DNA of 64,000 nucleotides from the NCBI RefSeq assembly GCF_039541075.1, contig NZ_BAABFN010000002.1, positions 930,001 to 994,000 on the forward strand, given 5' to 3'. A program made the position numbers and the translations under genes. The notes beneath the pieces are model-generated. The model worked only from the letters and a program-made list of their open reading frames with translations. It made no database searches and was not told the origin of the DNA. The first letter of the stretch is position 1. Every line of letters begins with the position of its first letter. This DNA is from Compostibacter hankyongensis. GTDB lineage: Bacteria > Bacteroidota > Bacteroidia > Chitinophagales > Chitinophagaceae. Positions 44,546-53,024 of the stretch are shown piece by piece.

Positions 44546-44631
44546 GCAATTGGACAGGTATAATTTTAGGACATTCGTATGGGTATTCTCTTTTTTTGTC
44601 TTTATTTTACTCTGTAATCTTAAATAATCCC

Positions 44632-46359
44632 ATGGAAGCAAATATTCAGGAAAAAGCACAACAGTGGCTGGACGGCCCTTTTGACGAGGCCACGAAAAGC
44701 GAGATCAGAAAACTGCAAAAAGAAAATCCGGAGGCCCTTGCCGACGCCTTTTACAAGAATCTGGAATTTGGTACCGGAGGTTTGCGCGGCATCATGGGCG
44801 CCGGCACCAACCGCATCAACAAATATACCATCGGCATGGCCACCCAGGGCTTTGCCAACTACCTGAAAAAATCGGTGCAGGGCGAGATCCGCATCGCCAT
44901 CGCGCACGACAGCCGCAACAACAGCCGCAGCTTTGCCGAGATCACCGCCCAGGTAATGGCGGCCAACGGCATCCGCGTTTTTCTCTTCGAAAGCCTTCGC
45001 CCCACGCCCGAACTGTCCTTTACCATACGGCACCTGCGCTGCCACGGCGGCGTGGTCTGCACCGCCTCCCACAACCCCAAGGAATACAACGGTTATAAAG
45101 CCTACTGGAGCGACGGCGGGCAGCTGGTGCCGCCCCACGATAAAAACGTAATAGATGAGGTAAACAGGATCACTTCCCCCGAAGCGGTAAAATGGGAAGG
45201 ACAGGCCGATAACATCACCCTTATCGGACAGGAGGTCGACGATGCCTACCTGGATATGGTAAAAGCGCTGTCGGTAAATCCGGACATCATCAAAAAGCAG
45301 CATGACCTGAAGATCGTTTATACCCCCATACACGGCACAGGCATTACCCTCGTGCCTGAGATCCTGAAGCGGTTCGGCTTTACCAGCCTGCACATCGTAG
45401 AGGAGCAGGCTACCCCCGACGGCAACTTCCCCACCGTGGTCTACCCCAATCCCGAAGAAGCCGAAGCCATGAGCCTGGGGCTGAAAAAAGCCGAGGAGAT
45501 CGGAGCGGATATCCTGCTGGGAACCGACCCCGATGCAGACCGTGTAGCCGTTGGCGTTAAAAATCATAAAAACAAATGGATACTGCTGAATGGTAACCAG
45601 ACCGCCGTACTGCTGTTCAACTACCTGATCAGCGCCCGCAAGCAAAAAGGGATCAGCAGCGATAAGGATTATGTCTGCAAGACCATCGTGACCACCGACC
45701 TGATAGACCGCTTTGCAAAAAGCCACGGTATCCGCTGCTTCAATGTGCTGACCGGCTTCAAGTGGATCGCCGAAAAGATCCGAGAGCATGAAGATGAGCT
45801 CAACTTCGTCTGCGGAGGAGAGGAATCCTACGGCTATATGATCGGCGACAAAACCCGGGATAAGGATGCCATATCGGCCGTAGCGCTTATCTGCGAGATG
45901 GCCGCCGTGGCCAGGGACCGCGGACAGACGCTTTTTGACGAGCTGATCTCCATTTACCAGAGAGAAGGCATGTACCTCGAAAAGCTGCTGTCTATCACCC
46001 GCAAGGGGCGCGACGGTGCGGCGGAGATCGCTGCCATGATGCAGCAGTTCCGGGAAAACCCTCCGCGGGCGGTCAACGGCTCTCCGGTTACCGCTATTTA
46101 TGATTACCAGCTACAGCAGGCAAAAAATCCGAAAGACGGTACAACGGCTCCCATTACCGGTCTCCCGAAATCGAATGTCCTGCAGTTCCTGCTGGCGGAC
46201 GGCAGCAAGATCTCCGCCCGGCCCTCGGGCACAGAGCCCAAGATCAAATTTTATTTCAGCGTACAGGACGCCCTGCCCGATAAAAGCAGATATGATGAGC
46301 TGGATGAGCAGCTGGCCGGCCGGATCGCGGCCATCATAGACGACCTGAAACTGCAATAG
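44632..46359 (+). CDS. phospho-sugar mutase (phosphoglucomutase/phosphomannomutase)
   Basis: Alpha-D-phosphohexomutase interconverting hexose 1- and 6-phosphates. 575 residues from the ATG at 44632 (MEANIQEKAQQW); 48 upstream codons of the frame overlap the divergent pcm promoter and are rejected. All four active-site segments are present: phosphoserine loop CTASHNPKEYNGYK, metal loop GTDPDADRV, sugar-specificity loop GGEESYGYM and phosphate-binding loop RPSGTEPKIKF. GEES is the phosphoglucomutase-like form of the sugar loop. The DUF2279 gene starts 2 bp after its stop, so they are cotranscribed. Confidence 0.95.
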   Translation: MEANIQEKAQQWLDGPFDEATKSEIRKLQKENPEALADAFYKNLEFGTGGLRGIMGAGTNRINKYTIGMATQGFANYLKKSVQGEIRIAIAHDSRNNSRSFAEITAQVMAANGIRVFLFESLRPTPELSFTIRHLRCHGGVVCTASHNPKEYNGYKAYWSDGGQLVPPHDKNVIDEVNRITSPEAVKWEGQADNITLIGQEVDDAYLDMVKALSVNPDIIKKQHDLKIVYTPIHGTGITLVPEILKRFGFTSLHIVEEQATPDGNFPTVVYPNPEEAEAMSLGLKKAEEIGADILLGTDPDADRVAVGVKNHKNKWILLNGNQTAVLLFNYLISARKQKGISSDKDYVCKTIVTTDLIDRFAKSHGIRCFNVLTGFKWIAEKIREHEDELNFVCGGEESYGYMIGDKTRDKDAISAVALICEMAAVARDRGQTLFDELISIYQREGMYLEKLLSITRKGRDGAAEIAAMMQQFRENPPRAVNGSPVTAIYDYQLQQAKNPKDGTTAPITGLPKSNVLQFLLADGSKISARPSGTEPKIKFYFSVQDALPDKSRYDELDEQLAGRIAAIIDDLKLQ

Positions 46360-46361
46360 CG

Positions 46362-47312
46362 ATGCGCCGCTGCCTGGAGGCCTGCCGTCGCCTGCGGCTC
46401 ATTGCCGGGATCATGCTTTGCGGCTTCGCGGGCAGGGCGCAGCCGCTCTCCCCTCCCGATACGGTGGTGCCGGGCAGGGTATGGACGGTAGCCGGCGCAG
46501 GCATCGCCTTGTATGGCGGCTCCCTGCTGCTGCTTAACCAGTACTGGTACAAAAATTATCCCCGCAGCCATTTTCATTTTTTTAACGACGGTCCGGAATG
46601 GTACCAGATGGATAAAGCCGGACATGCATTTACGACGTATACCCTGAGTCGTTATGCCACATCGGTTTGGGAGTGGACCGGCATGACACCCCGAAAAAGC
46701 GCATGGATAGGGACCCTTACCGGATTTGGCTACCAGACCGTCGTAGAAATACTGGATGGCTATTCCGCACAGTGGGGGTTCTCCGCAGAAGATATGCTGG
46801 CCAATGCGGCCGGCGGCGCCCTGCTGGCGGCGCAGCAGCTGACCTGGGGAGAGCAGCGCATACAGCTGAAATTCTCCGCCCATACCGAATCCTACCGCCG
46901 CGATCCCGTATTGCACCGGCGTGCCGAAACGTTGTTCGGAGCCCCTTTTATGGAAAACATCCTGAAGGATTACAACACGCAAACTTACTGGCTGAGCGTC
47001 AACCTGCGCGCATGCCTGCCCGGAAGCAACCTGCCGCCCTGGCTGAACCTGGCCTTCGGTTACGGCGGCAAAAACATGTTTGGCGGACGGGATAACATCT
47101 GGACGGACGATGAGGGCATCCACCGCGACTACAGCCATCTTCCGCGGCTACGGCAATTCTATGTTTCCCCGGATATTGATTTTACCAAGATACACAGCCG
47201 CCACAAAGCCGTGCGCGTGCTGCTGCAGGTGCTCAATACGATCAAGATACCGGCGCCGGCGTTGGAGATCACGTCCAAAGGAAAGGCGCGCTTCCATCCC
47301 CTTTATTTCTGA
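46362..47312 (+). CDS. DUF2279-family exported protein
   Basis: 316 residues. An N-terminal signal-like segment (LRLIAGIMLCGFAGRAQ) is followed by the family core: FNDGPEWYQMDKAGHAF, GTLTGFGYQTVVEILDGYSAQWGFS and EDMLANAAGGALLAAQQ, suggesting several membrane-embedded helices in the envelope. The C-terminal half has NLAFGYGGKNMFGG. The conserved D-K-x-x-H (DKAGHA) and E-x-L-D patterns are reminiscent of metal- or lipid-binding sites, but no function is established. Follows the mutase by 2 bp. Confidence 0.85.
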   Translation: MRRCLEACRRLRLIAGIMLCGFAGRAQPLSPPDTVVPGRVWTVAGAGIALYGGSLLLLNQYWYKNYPRSHFHFFNDGPEWYQMDKAGHAFTTYTLSRYATSVWEWTGMTPRKSAWIGTLTGFGYQTVVEILDGYSAQWGFSAEDMLANAAGGALLAAQQLTWGEQRIQLKFSAHTESYRRDPVLHRRAETLFGAPFMENILKDYNTQTYWLSVNLRACLPGSNLPPWLNLAFGYGGKNMFGGRDNIWTDDEGIHRDYSHLPRLRQFYVSPDIDFTKIHSRHKAVRVLLQVLNTIKIPAPALEITSKGKARFHPLYF

Positions 47313-47352
47313 AGCAGGGCGGACTGCACTGCCGCTCCCGCAGGGTACCGGC

Positions 47353-47844
47353 TCATGCCAGGTAAACCGTCCGGATGCAGCCGTCCCGGATATCCACAGA
47401 GATATGCTCCTGCAACGTGGTGGAAAGCGAATACCCGATATAATCCACCAGTACGGGAAATGATTTATGCATGCGGTCCACCAGCACCGCCGTCTGTATT
47501 TTCTCGGGCAGCTTTTCCAGCAGCGGCTTCATGGCATACAGCAGGGTACGTCCCGAGTTGGCTACGTCATCCACCACCACTACGGCCGTGCCGTCGAAGT
47601 CCGTCGCCGGCACCACCTTTACATCCAGCGGACGGTCCTTGTCCAGCTCCAGGGCAACGGTCCGGATGCGGAAGCCGGCGATCTCCTGCAGCACGGCGGC
47701 CAGCATGCCGGCCAGCACCGTTCCGCGGTCCGGAATACCGGCCAGTATGATCTCGGATTTGTCGCTGTTCCGCTCATAAATTTCATAAGCCATCCGGCGG
47801 ACCTTCCACCGGATTTTTTCCTCGTCCAGGATAATTGTCTGCAT
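47353..47844 (-). CDS. phosphoribosyltransferase, PyrR/Hpt-like
   Basis: 163 residues from the ATG at 47844 (MQTIILDEEKIRWKVRR); the 39 upstream codons of the frame have no coding character. The PRPP-binding loop AVVVVDDVANSGRTLLYA is clear, with AGIPDRGTVLAGML as the pyrophosphate loop. The ILDEEKIRWKVRRMAYEI start is as in PyrR and hypoxanthine phosphoribosyltransferases. It could be a nucleobase salvage enzyme or a PyrR-like regulator; no pyr genes are adjacent. Confidence 0.85.
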   Translation of the reverse strand: MQTIILDEEKIRWKVRRMAYEIYERNSDKSEIILAGIPDRGTVLAGMLAAVLQEIAGFRIRTVALELDKDRPLDVKVVPATDFDGTAVVVVDDVANSGRTLLYAMKPLLEKLPEKIQTAVLVDRMHKSFPVLVDYIGYSLSTTLQEHISVDIRDGCIRTVYLA

Positions 47845-47959
47845 AGCCGCAATATTATACATTTTCCGGTATAACGCCATCGTTATATACCGGCATCGGG
47901 TACCTGGTTTTTTGGGCTCAATGGACAATTCATGTAAATTAGCCCGGTAAACACAGACC

Positions 47960-49267
47960 ATGCCTCTCCTACAGCAAGTTGCGTTTATCCTTCTACTGAC
48001 CGTCGCCGTTTATCTGTTTGTCCGGAAAGTGCGGGAAATCAGGCGCAATATATTCCTGGGCAGCAGCACGATGCGCTCCGGATCGGAGCGGCAGCGCTGG
48101 CGTAATGTGCTGCTGCTGGCCCTGGGGCAGAAAAAGATGTTCCGGAAATGGATACCCGCCGTGCTGCACCTGCTGGTATATGCCGGCTTCCTCATCATCA
48201 ACATCGAGATACTGGAGATCGTGCTCGACGGTATCCTGGGCACCCACCGGCTTTTTATGGTCCCGATGGGCGGCAGCTATGTTCTGCTGATCGGTTTTTT
48301 TGAAATACTGGCGGTGCTGGTCATCCTGGGATGCGTCTTCTTCCTGGCCCGGCGGAACATCCTTCGGATCCGTCGCTTTCACAGCCCCGAAATGACCCGC
48401 TGGCCCAGATCGGACGCCAACATTATCTTGCTTGCCGAGATCGTGCTGATGCTGCTCTTCCTGACCATGAATGCCGCCGACCAGGCCGCACAACGAACCA
48501 CAAACCCCGGATTGCGGACCGGCACTTTTCCGGTGAGCGGTCTGCTCGCCACCCTGTTCGGCGGGTGGTCTGCCTCCGCCCTCCGGGCCCTGGAGCGGAC
48601 CTGCTGGTGGCTGCATATTGCGGGGGTGCTGGCCTTCCTGAACTACCTGCCTTATTCCAAGCACCTGCACATCATCCTGGCTTTCCCGGCGGCCTATTAC
48701 AAGCGGCTGACGCCTTCCGGCGAGATGACCAATATGCCGGCGGTACAGCGGGAGGTAAAGCTGATGCTGGACCCCTCCGCCGCGGCGGACAGCGCAAGCG
48801 ACGCCCTGCCCGCAAAATTCGGGGCGCGCGACGTTGCCGACCTAAGCCGGAAAAACCTGATGGATGCCTACAGCTGCACCGAATGCGGGCGCTGCACGGC
48901 AGCATGTCCGGCCAGCCAGACCGGGAAGCGGCTATCTCCCCGTAAGATCATGATGGATACCCGGGACCGGCTCGAAACGCTGGGAAAGACAAGTCGGGAC
49001 GCCAGCCCGCCTCAGGATCAGGAAAAGCTGCTCCTCGACGGCTATATCAGCGCCGAAGAGCTGAATGCCTGCACCTCCTGCAGCGCCTGCGTAAAAGAAT
49101 GCCCCATCGGTCTCGACCCGCTGGATATCATCCTGCAGCTGCGGCGTTACCTGGTCATGGAGGAATCCCGGGCCCCGGCAGCCTGGAACGACATGTTCGG
49201 GAACATTGAGAACAACAGGGCCCCCTGGAAGTTCAGCCCCGATGAACGGGAGCAGTGGATAAACTGA
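47960..49267 (+). CDS. membrane-anchored 4Fe-4S ferredoxin-type reductase subunit
   Basis: 435 residues. The N-terminal half has about five TM helices (near 5-20, 60-90, 100-130, 150-170, 215-240) in a NarI-like arrangement, with His residues that could ligate heme b. The C-terminal cytoplasmic half carries two 4Fe-4S motifs: CTECGRCTAACP (~305) and CTSCSACVKECP (~370). Together with the CCG-domain protein downstream it resembles HdrD/GlpC-type electron-transfer modules that link a dehydrogenase to the quinone pool. The primary donor is not identifiable here. The first octamer-repeat unit of the following array includes its stop codon. Confidence 0.9.
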   Translation: MPLLQQVAFILLLTVAVYLFVRKVREIRRNIFLGSSTMRSGSERQRWRNVLLLALGQKKMFRKWIPAVLHLLVYAGFLIINIEILEIVLDGILGTHRLFMVPMGGSYVLLIGFFEILAVLVILGCVFFLARRNILRIRRFHSPEMTRWPRSDANIILLAEIVLMLLFLTMNAADQAAQRTTNPGLRTGTFPVSGLLATLFGGWSASALRALERTCWWLHIAGVLAFLNYLPYSKHLHIILAFPAAYYKRLTPSGEMTNMPAVQREVKLMLDPSAAADSASDALPAKFGARDVADLSRKNLMDAYSCTECGRCTAACPASQTGKRLSPRKIMMDTRDRLETLGKTSRDASPPQDQEKLLLDGYISAEELNACTSCSACVKECPIGLDPLDIILQLRRYLVMEESRAPAAWNDMFGNIENNRAPWKFSPDEREQWIN

Positions 49268-49394
49268 TTTGGTGATGTGCTGATGTGCTGATTTGGTGAT
49301 GTAACAATGTGCCAATTTGAGGATGAAGCCACCCCAAAACATTTAAAACTATGATGAAATAAATCATCAAATTATCAAATCACCAAATTATCAA
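49265..49394. repeat. two inverted octamer-repeat arrays
   Basis: Left arm 49265-49328: eight 8-base units starting TGATTTGG, TGATGTGC, TGATGTGC, TGATTTGG. Right arm 49363-49394: ATCATCAA, ATTATCAA, ATCACCAA, ATTATCAA. The arms are inverted relative to each other (TGATTTGG versus CCAAATCA), so a long imperfect stem can form. The array fills the gap between the two Fe-S genes and ends 9 bp before the second. Confidence 0.65.
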
Positions 49395-49403
49395 ATCGAC
49401 CCT

Positions 49404-50204
49404 ATGCCTGTAAAGACAATGGCTGAAATGGCCGCCGCGGGCGAATCCCCCGAAGTGCTTTTCTGGGTAGGCTGCGCCGGCAGCTTCGACCAGCGCGCCC
49501 AGCGGATCACCCGGGCCTTCGCCGCCATCCTGAAAAAGGCCGGCATCCGCTTTGCCGTTTTGGGGAAAGAAGAAAACTGCACCGGCGACCCCGCCCGCCG
49601 CGCGGGCAATGAGCTGCTCTTCCAGCTGATGGCCCAGCAGAACATACAGACGCTCGACAGCTATCATATAAAAAAAATTGTCACGGCCTGTCCGCATTGC
49701 TTTAACACCTTAAAAAATGAATATCCCGCGCTGGGCGGTTCCTACGAGGTGATCCATCATAGCGTGTTCCTGCAGCAGCTGATCGACCAGGGCAAGATCC
49801 GGCTGAAGGAGGGCGGCGTTTTCCGGGGGAAAAAGATCACCTATCACGACTCCTGCTACCTGGGAAGGGCCAATGATGTCTACGAAGCCCCCAGACAGGT
49901 ACTGAAAGCCCTGGATGCGGAGCTGGCCGAGATGAAAAGCTGCCGCAGCCGGGGCCTGTGCTGCGGCGCCGGCGGCGGACAGGCATTTAAGGAAGAGGAA
50001 AAAGGCAAGCTCCGGGTCAGCCAGCTCCGGGTCCGGCAGGCCGTGAGCACCGGGGCCGCCGTTATTGCCTCCGCCTGTCCCTTCTGCATGACCATGCTCA
50101 GCGACGGCATAAAGACCGAAAACAGGGAAGAGCAGGCAGAAGTGCTCGACATCGCCGAACTGGTGGTGCAAAGCCTGGAAGACGACCCCAATTTATTTGC
50201 ATAA
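49404..50204 (+). CDS. CCG-domain (Fe-S)-binding protein, HdrB/GlpC-like
   Basis: 266 residues, cytoplasmic. Opens with VLFWVGCAGSFDQRAQ, the normal start of this family. The first Cys region is GKEENCTGDPARRAGNE, and the C-terminal CCG motif is GLCCGAGGGQAFKE followed by ASACPFC. The cysteines ligate a noncubane or 4Fe-4S cluster in HdrB relatives. It works with the preceding membrane Fe-S protein; their 136-bp separation is filled by the octamer arrays. The substrate of the pair is unknown (lactate, glycolate, glycerol-3-phosphate or electron-bifurcating partners are possible). Confidence 0.9.
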   Translation: MPVKTMAEMAAAGESPEVLFWVGCAGSFDQRAQRITRAFAAILKKAGIRFAVLGKEENCTGDPARRAGNELLFQLMAQQNIQTLDSYHIKKIVTACPHCFNTLKNEYPALGGSYEVIHHSVFLQQLIDQGKIRLKEGGVFRGKKITYHDSCYLGRANDVYEAPRQVLKALDAELAEMKSCRSRGLCCGAGGGQAFKEEEKGKLRVSQLRVRQAVSTGAAVIASACPFCMTMLSDGIKTENREEQAEVLDIAELVVQSLEDDPNLFA

Positions 50205-50229
50205 ATCCGGTTCCAAAACTGTACTTTTG
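50196..50229 (+). promoter_or_regulatory. promoter of pfkA
   Basis: TTTG (50196-50199), 22-bp spacer, TACTTTTG (50222-50229). The -33 element lies within the last codons of the CCG-domain gene. Confidence 0.6.
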
Positions 50230-50235
50230 TGCCTT

Positions 50236-50372
50236 CCGGGAAGAAGGGTAAGCCGGCCCGCAGGGCATCAAAGGCCTTGTGCCACGGCAATGGACACGGA
50301 GAAAACAGGCTGGCGGACCAACGGGGATGTGCAAGACGAACCCGTGTCCCTCAAAAAGACAAACAGGTTCAA
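50236..50372 (+). promoter_or_regulatory. long potentially structured pfkA leader
   Basis: From the expected transcription start to the GTG of pfkA there are about 137 nt without a gene. An 8-bp perfect helix can form between GGACACGG (50292-50299) and CCGTGTCC (50342-50349), and a small GC hairpin (GCCC-GCA-GGGC) at 50256-50266. I cannot match it to a known riboswitch. Its frame is open in register with pfkA, but an N-terminal extension of 48 Arg/Lys-rich residues would be foreign to the enzyme. Confidence 0.4.
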
Positions 50373-51356
50373 GTGAAAAAAGTAAAAAACATCGCGGTAC
50401 TAACTTCCGGAGGTGACGCTCCCGGTATGAATGCCGCCATCAGGGCGGTCGTGCGAACAGGTATTTATCACAAGCTGAATGTTTTCGGGGTTATGTATGG
50501 CTACAGGGGCATGATCCAGGACGATATCGTGCCCATGGACTCCAAATCGGTAGCCAATATCATACAACGCGGGGGAACGATCCTCAAAACCGCCCGCAGC
50601 AAAGAATTCTTCACCCCCGAAGGGCGGAAAAAAGCCTACGAGAACCTGAAGAAACGCGGCGTGGACGGCCTGGTGGTGATCGGCGGCGACGGCTCCTTCA
50701 AAGGCGCCCACGTTTTCAGCCAGGAATTCGGCATTCCCTGCATCGGGCTCCCCGGCACCATCGACAAAGACATTTCCGGCACCGACTTTACCATCGGTTT
50801 CGATACGGCGGCCAACACCGCCATCAGCGCCATTGACAAGATCAGGGATACGGCAGATGCGCACGATCGTCTTTTTATCGTCGAGGTCATGGGGCGCGAT
50901 GCGGGATACATCGCCCTGTACAGCGGTCTTGCCACGGGCGCAGAGCATATTATGGTACCCGAACGTCCTTCGGATATCGAAAACATCGTAGCGGCGCTGC
51001 AGGATAACGAACGGCGGAAGAAGCTGGTGAACATCATCGTGGTGGCGGAAGGCTGTCCCCACGGAAGCGCCACCGAGATGGCGGAAGTGGTCCGGAGGGA
51101 AATCCCCAGCTTCGACACCCGCGTCTGCATCCTGGGGCATATCCAGCGCGGCGGCTCCCCCTCCTGCATGGACCGCATCATTGCCAGCCGTCTGGGCTAT
51201 GCGGCCGTAAAAGCCCTCCTGGAAGGTAAATACCAGAGCCATATGGCGGGTGTCATCAACAACGAGGTGCGGTACACCCCTTTCGAACAGGCCATCAAGA
51301 CCACCGAGCAGATCGGGGAAGAATGGTTCGGTCTTTACCGCATACTGGCCAGCTGA
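50373..51356 (+). CDS. pfkA: ATP-dependent 6-phosphofructokinase
   Basis: Committed step of glycolysis: fructose 6-phosphate + ATP to fructose 1,6-bisphosphate. 327 residues from a GTG start (VKKVKNIAVLTSGG), matching the usual length; no ATG fits. Motifs: LTSGGDAPGMNAAIR (ATP site), GGDGSFKGA, catalytic PGTIDKDISGTD, MGRDAGYIAL and LGHIQRGGSPS. GGDGS with Gly after Asp is the ATP-using form. Pyruvate kinase follows 75 bp downstream on the same strand, so the two irreversible glycolytic steps are adjacent. Confidence 0.96.
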   Translation: MKKVKNIAVLTSGGDAPGMNAAIRAVVRTGIYHKLNVFGVMYGYRGMIQDDIVPMDSKSVANIIQRGGTILKTARSKEFFTPEGRKKAYENLKKRGVDGLVVIGGDGSFKGAHVFSQEFGIPCIGLPGTIDKDISGTDFTIGFDTAANTAISAIDKIRDTADAHDRLFIVEVMGRDAGYIALYSGLATGAEHIMVPERPSDIENIVAALQDNERRKKLVNIIVVAEGCPHGSATEMAEVVRREIPSFDTRVCILGHIQRGGSPSCMDRIIASRLGYAAVKALLEGKYQSHMAGVINNEVRYTPFEQAIKTTEQIGEEWFGLYRILAS

Positions 51357-51431
51357 TCGATGGCCCCGCCGCACCCTGCAACGGGCTGCCGCCTTAAGAT
51401 CATACGTAGTATAAACATACCTTATTAGATT

Positions 51432-52922
51432 ATGACGAAATCACGCGATCTTTCCAAGTACGTCGACAAAAGCATGAACCATGCCGCCGGACGTTCTCAC
51501 TCAGCCCACAAAACAAAAATCGTGGCCACCGTCGGCCCGGCCTCCAGCAGGTACGACCAGCTGCTGTCGCTGGTGCAGGCCGGAGTGAACGTCTTCCGGC
51601 TCAACTTCTCCCACGGCACTTACGAAGACAAACTGGAAGTGATCGGGCATATTCGGAAGATCAACCATACGGAGCCTTACAACGTAGCCATCCTGGCCGA
51701 CCTGCAGGGACCCAAGCTGCGGGTGGGCCTCATCGAAAACAACGCCCTGCCCGTAGCGCCGGGGGACATCCTTACGTTTACCAACGAAAAATGCACCGGC
51801 ACCAAGGAAAAGATATATGTATCCTACCCCAATCTGCATAATGATGTGAAGATCGGGAACAAGATCCTGATCGACGACGGCAAGATAGAAGTGCTGGTAA
51901 AAGAAGTTACGCCGAACAACGAGGTGAAGGTAATGGTGACCATCGGCGGCATCCTTTCCTCCAACAAGGGCGTCAACCTGCCGGATACGCGGATATCCCT
52001 GCCGGCCATGACCGAAAAGGACATCAAGGACCTGGACTTCGCCATCGCTCAGAAAGTGGACTGGGTAGCCCTCTCTTTTGTGCGGAACGTGAACGACATC
52101 GTAGGGTTGCGGGCCCGCCTCGAAGAAAACAAAAGCGATATCAAGATCATCGCCAAGATCGAAAAGCCCGAGGCCATCACCAATATCCGCGAGATCATCC
52201 TCGAATCGGACGGCATCATGATCGCGCGGGGCGACCTGGGCGTGGAGCTGCCCGTGGAGCAGATACCCATGATCCAGAAAAGCATCATTCGCAAATGCAT
52301 CCACCGCGCCAAGCCGGTGATCGTGGCTACCCAGATGATGGAAAGCATGATGGAGCGCACCAAGCCGAACCGGAGCGAGATCACCGATGTGGCCAATGCC
52401 GTGCTGGAGGGCGCCGACGCCGTCATGCTCAGTGGTGAAACCGCCATGGGGCAGCACCCTACCTTGGTGATCGAAACCATGACCAAGATCATCGAAGAGG
52501 TGGAGAAAGAGGACATCATCTACAACCGTAACCTCACGCCCAAACAGCATTCCCCTTCCTTTATCAGCGATGCGCTCTGCTACAATGCCTGCCGCATCGC
52601 CGAGGATGTCAATTCCGACGCGCTGATCGGCATGACCCAAAGCGGCTATACCGCCTTTATGCTGAGCAGCTACCGTCCGAAGGCGCCGCTCTACATCTTT
52701 ACCAAGGTACAGAGCCTGGTGAACCAGCTCAGCCTGAGCTGGGGGGTACGGGCCTTTTACTATGCGGAAGAGGAAAGCGTAGACGCCATTATTTTTGACC
52801 AGATCGAAATCCTGAAGGAACGCGGCTTTCTGCAGGAAGACGATGTGGTGGTCAACACCGGCAGCATACCCGTCCAGAAGCACATGCAGACCAATATGAT
52901 CAAGGTCACCCGGGTGGAATAA
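51432..52922 (+). CDS. pyk: pyruvate kinase
   Basis: Last step of glycolysis, PEP + ADP to pyruvate + ATP. 496 residues, slightly long owing to a 25-residue N-terminal extension (DLSKYVDKSMNHAAGR) before KTKIVATVGPASS. Motifs: FRLNFSHGTYEDK, KIEKPEAITNI (catalytic Lys region), MIARGDLGVELPVEQIP, GADAVMLSGETAMGQHP and the C-terminal domain with GMTQSGYTA and VNTGSIPVQKHMQTNMIKV. A downstream ATG at 51474 would shorten the extension. Probably in one transcript with pfkA. Confidence 0.96.
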   Translation: MTKSRDLSKYVDKSMNHAAGRSHSAHKTKIVATVGPASSRYDQLLSLVQAGVNVFRLNFSHGTYEDKLEVIGHIRKINHTEPYNVAILADLQGPKLRVGLIENNALPVAPGDILTFTNEKCTGTKEKIYVSYPNLHNDVKIGNKILIDDGKIEVLVKEVTPNNEVKVMVTIGGILSSNKGVNLPDTRISLPAMTEKDIKDLDFAIAQKVDWVALSFVRNVNDIVGLRARLEENKSDIKIIAKIEKPEAITNIREIILESDGIMIARGDLGVELPVEQIPMIQKSIIRKCIHRAKPVIVATQMMESMMERTKPNRSEITDVANAVLEGADAVMLSGETAMGQHPTLVIETMTKIIEEVEKEDIIYNRNLTPKQHSPSFISDALCYNACRIAEDVNSDALIGMTQSGYTAFMLSSYRPKAPLYIFTKVQSLVNQLSLSWGVRAFYYAEEESVDAIIFDQIEILKERGFLQEDDVVVNTGSIPVQKHMQTNMIKVTRVE

Positions 52923-52960
52923 CAACTAATATTTCCCTGCGCCGCAACTCCCCGCAACAT

Positions 52961-52990
52961 TGGTAAAGATTTTGCGATTGGTTACTTTTG
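52961..52990 (+). promoter_or_regulatory. promoter of the tamB gene
   Basis: TTG (52961-52963), 19-bp spacer, TACTTTTG (52983-52990). It places the transcript start near 52997, so tamB translation must begin downstream of that point. Confidence 0.6.
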
Positions 52991-53024
52991 TATCGTAAAA
53001 TCATATCCCAAAACCAGCGGCCGC

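Noticed and set aside
50236..50372. Cobalamin, SRP, 6S or RNase P RNA in the pfkA leader
   Set aside because: None of the invariant blocks (B12 box, GGAAGGAAGCAG, GAGGAAAGTCC and others) is present; only a generic helix can be drawn.
50229..50372. N-terminal extension of PfkA from a TTG at 50229
   Set aside because: The TTG is part of the -7 element TACTTTTG, and 48 basic residues would precede an otherwise standard-length enzyme.
51501..52925. 474-codon open frame antisense to pyk, and similar frames opposite tamB, the MG2/plug protein and the Oar-like receptor
   Set aside because: All are antisense to well-supported genes and show no family motif or independent promoter.
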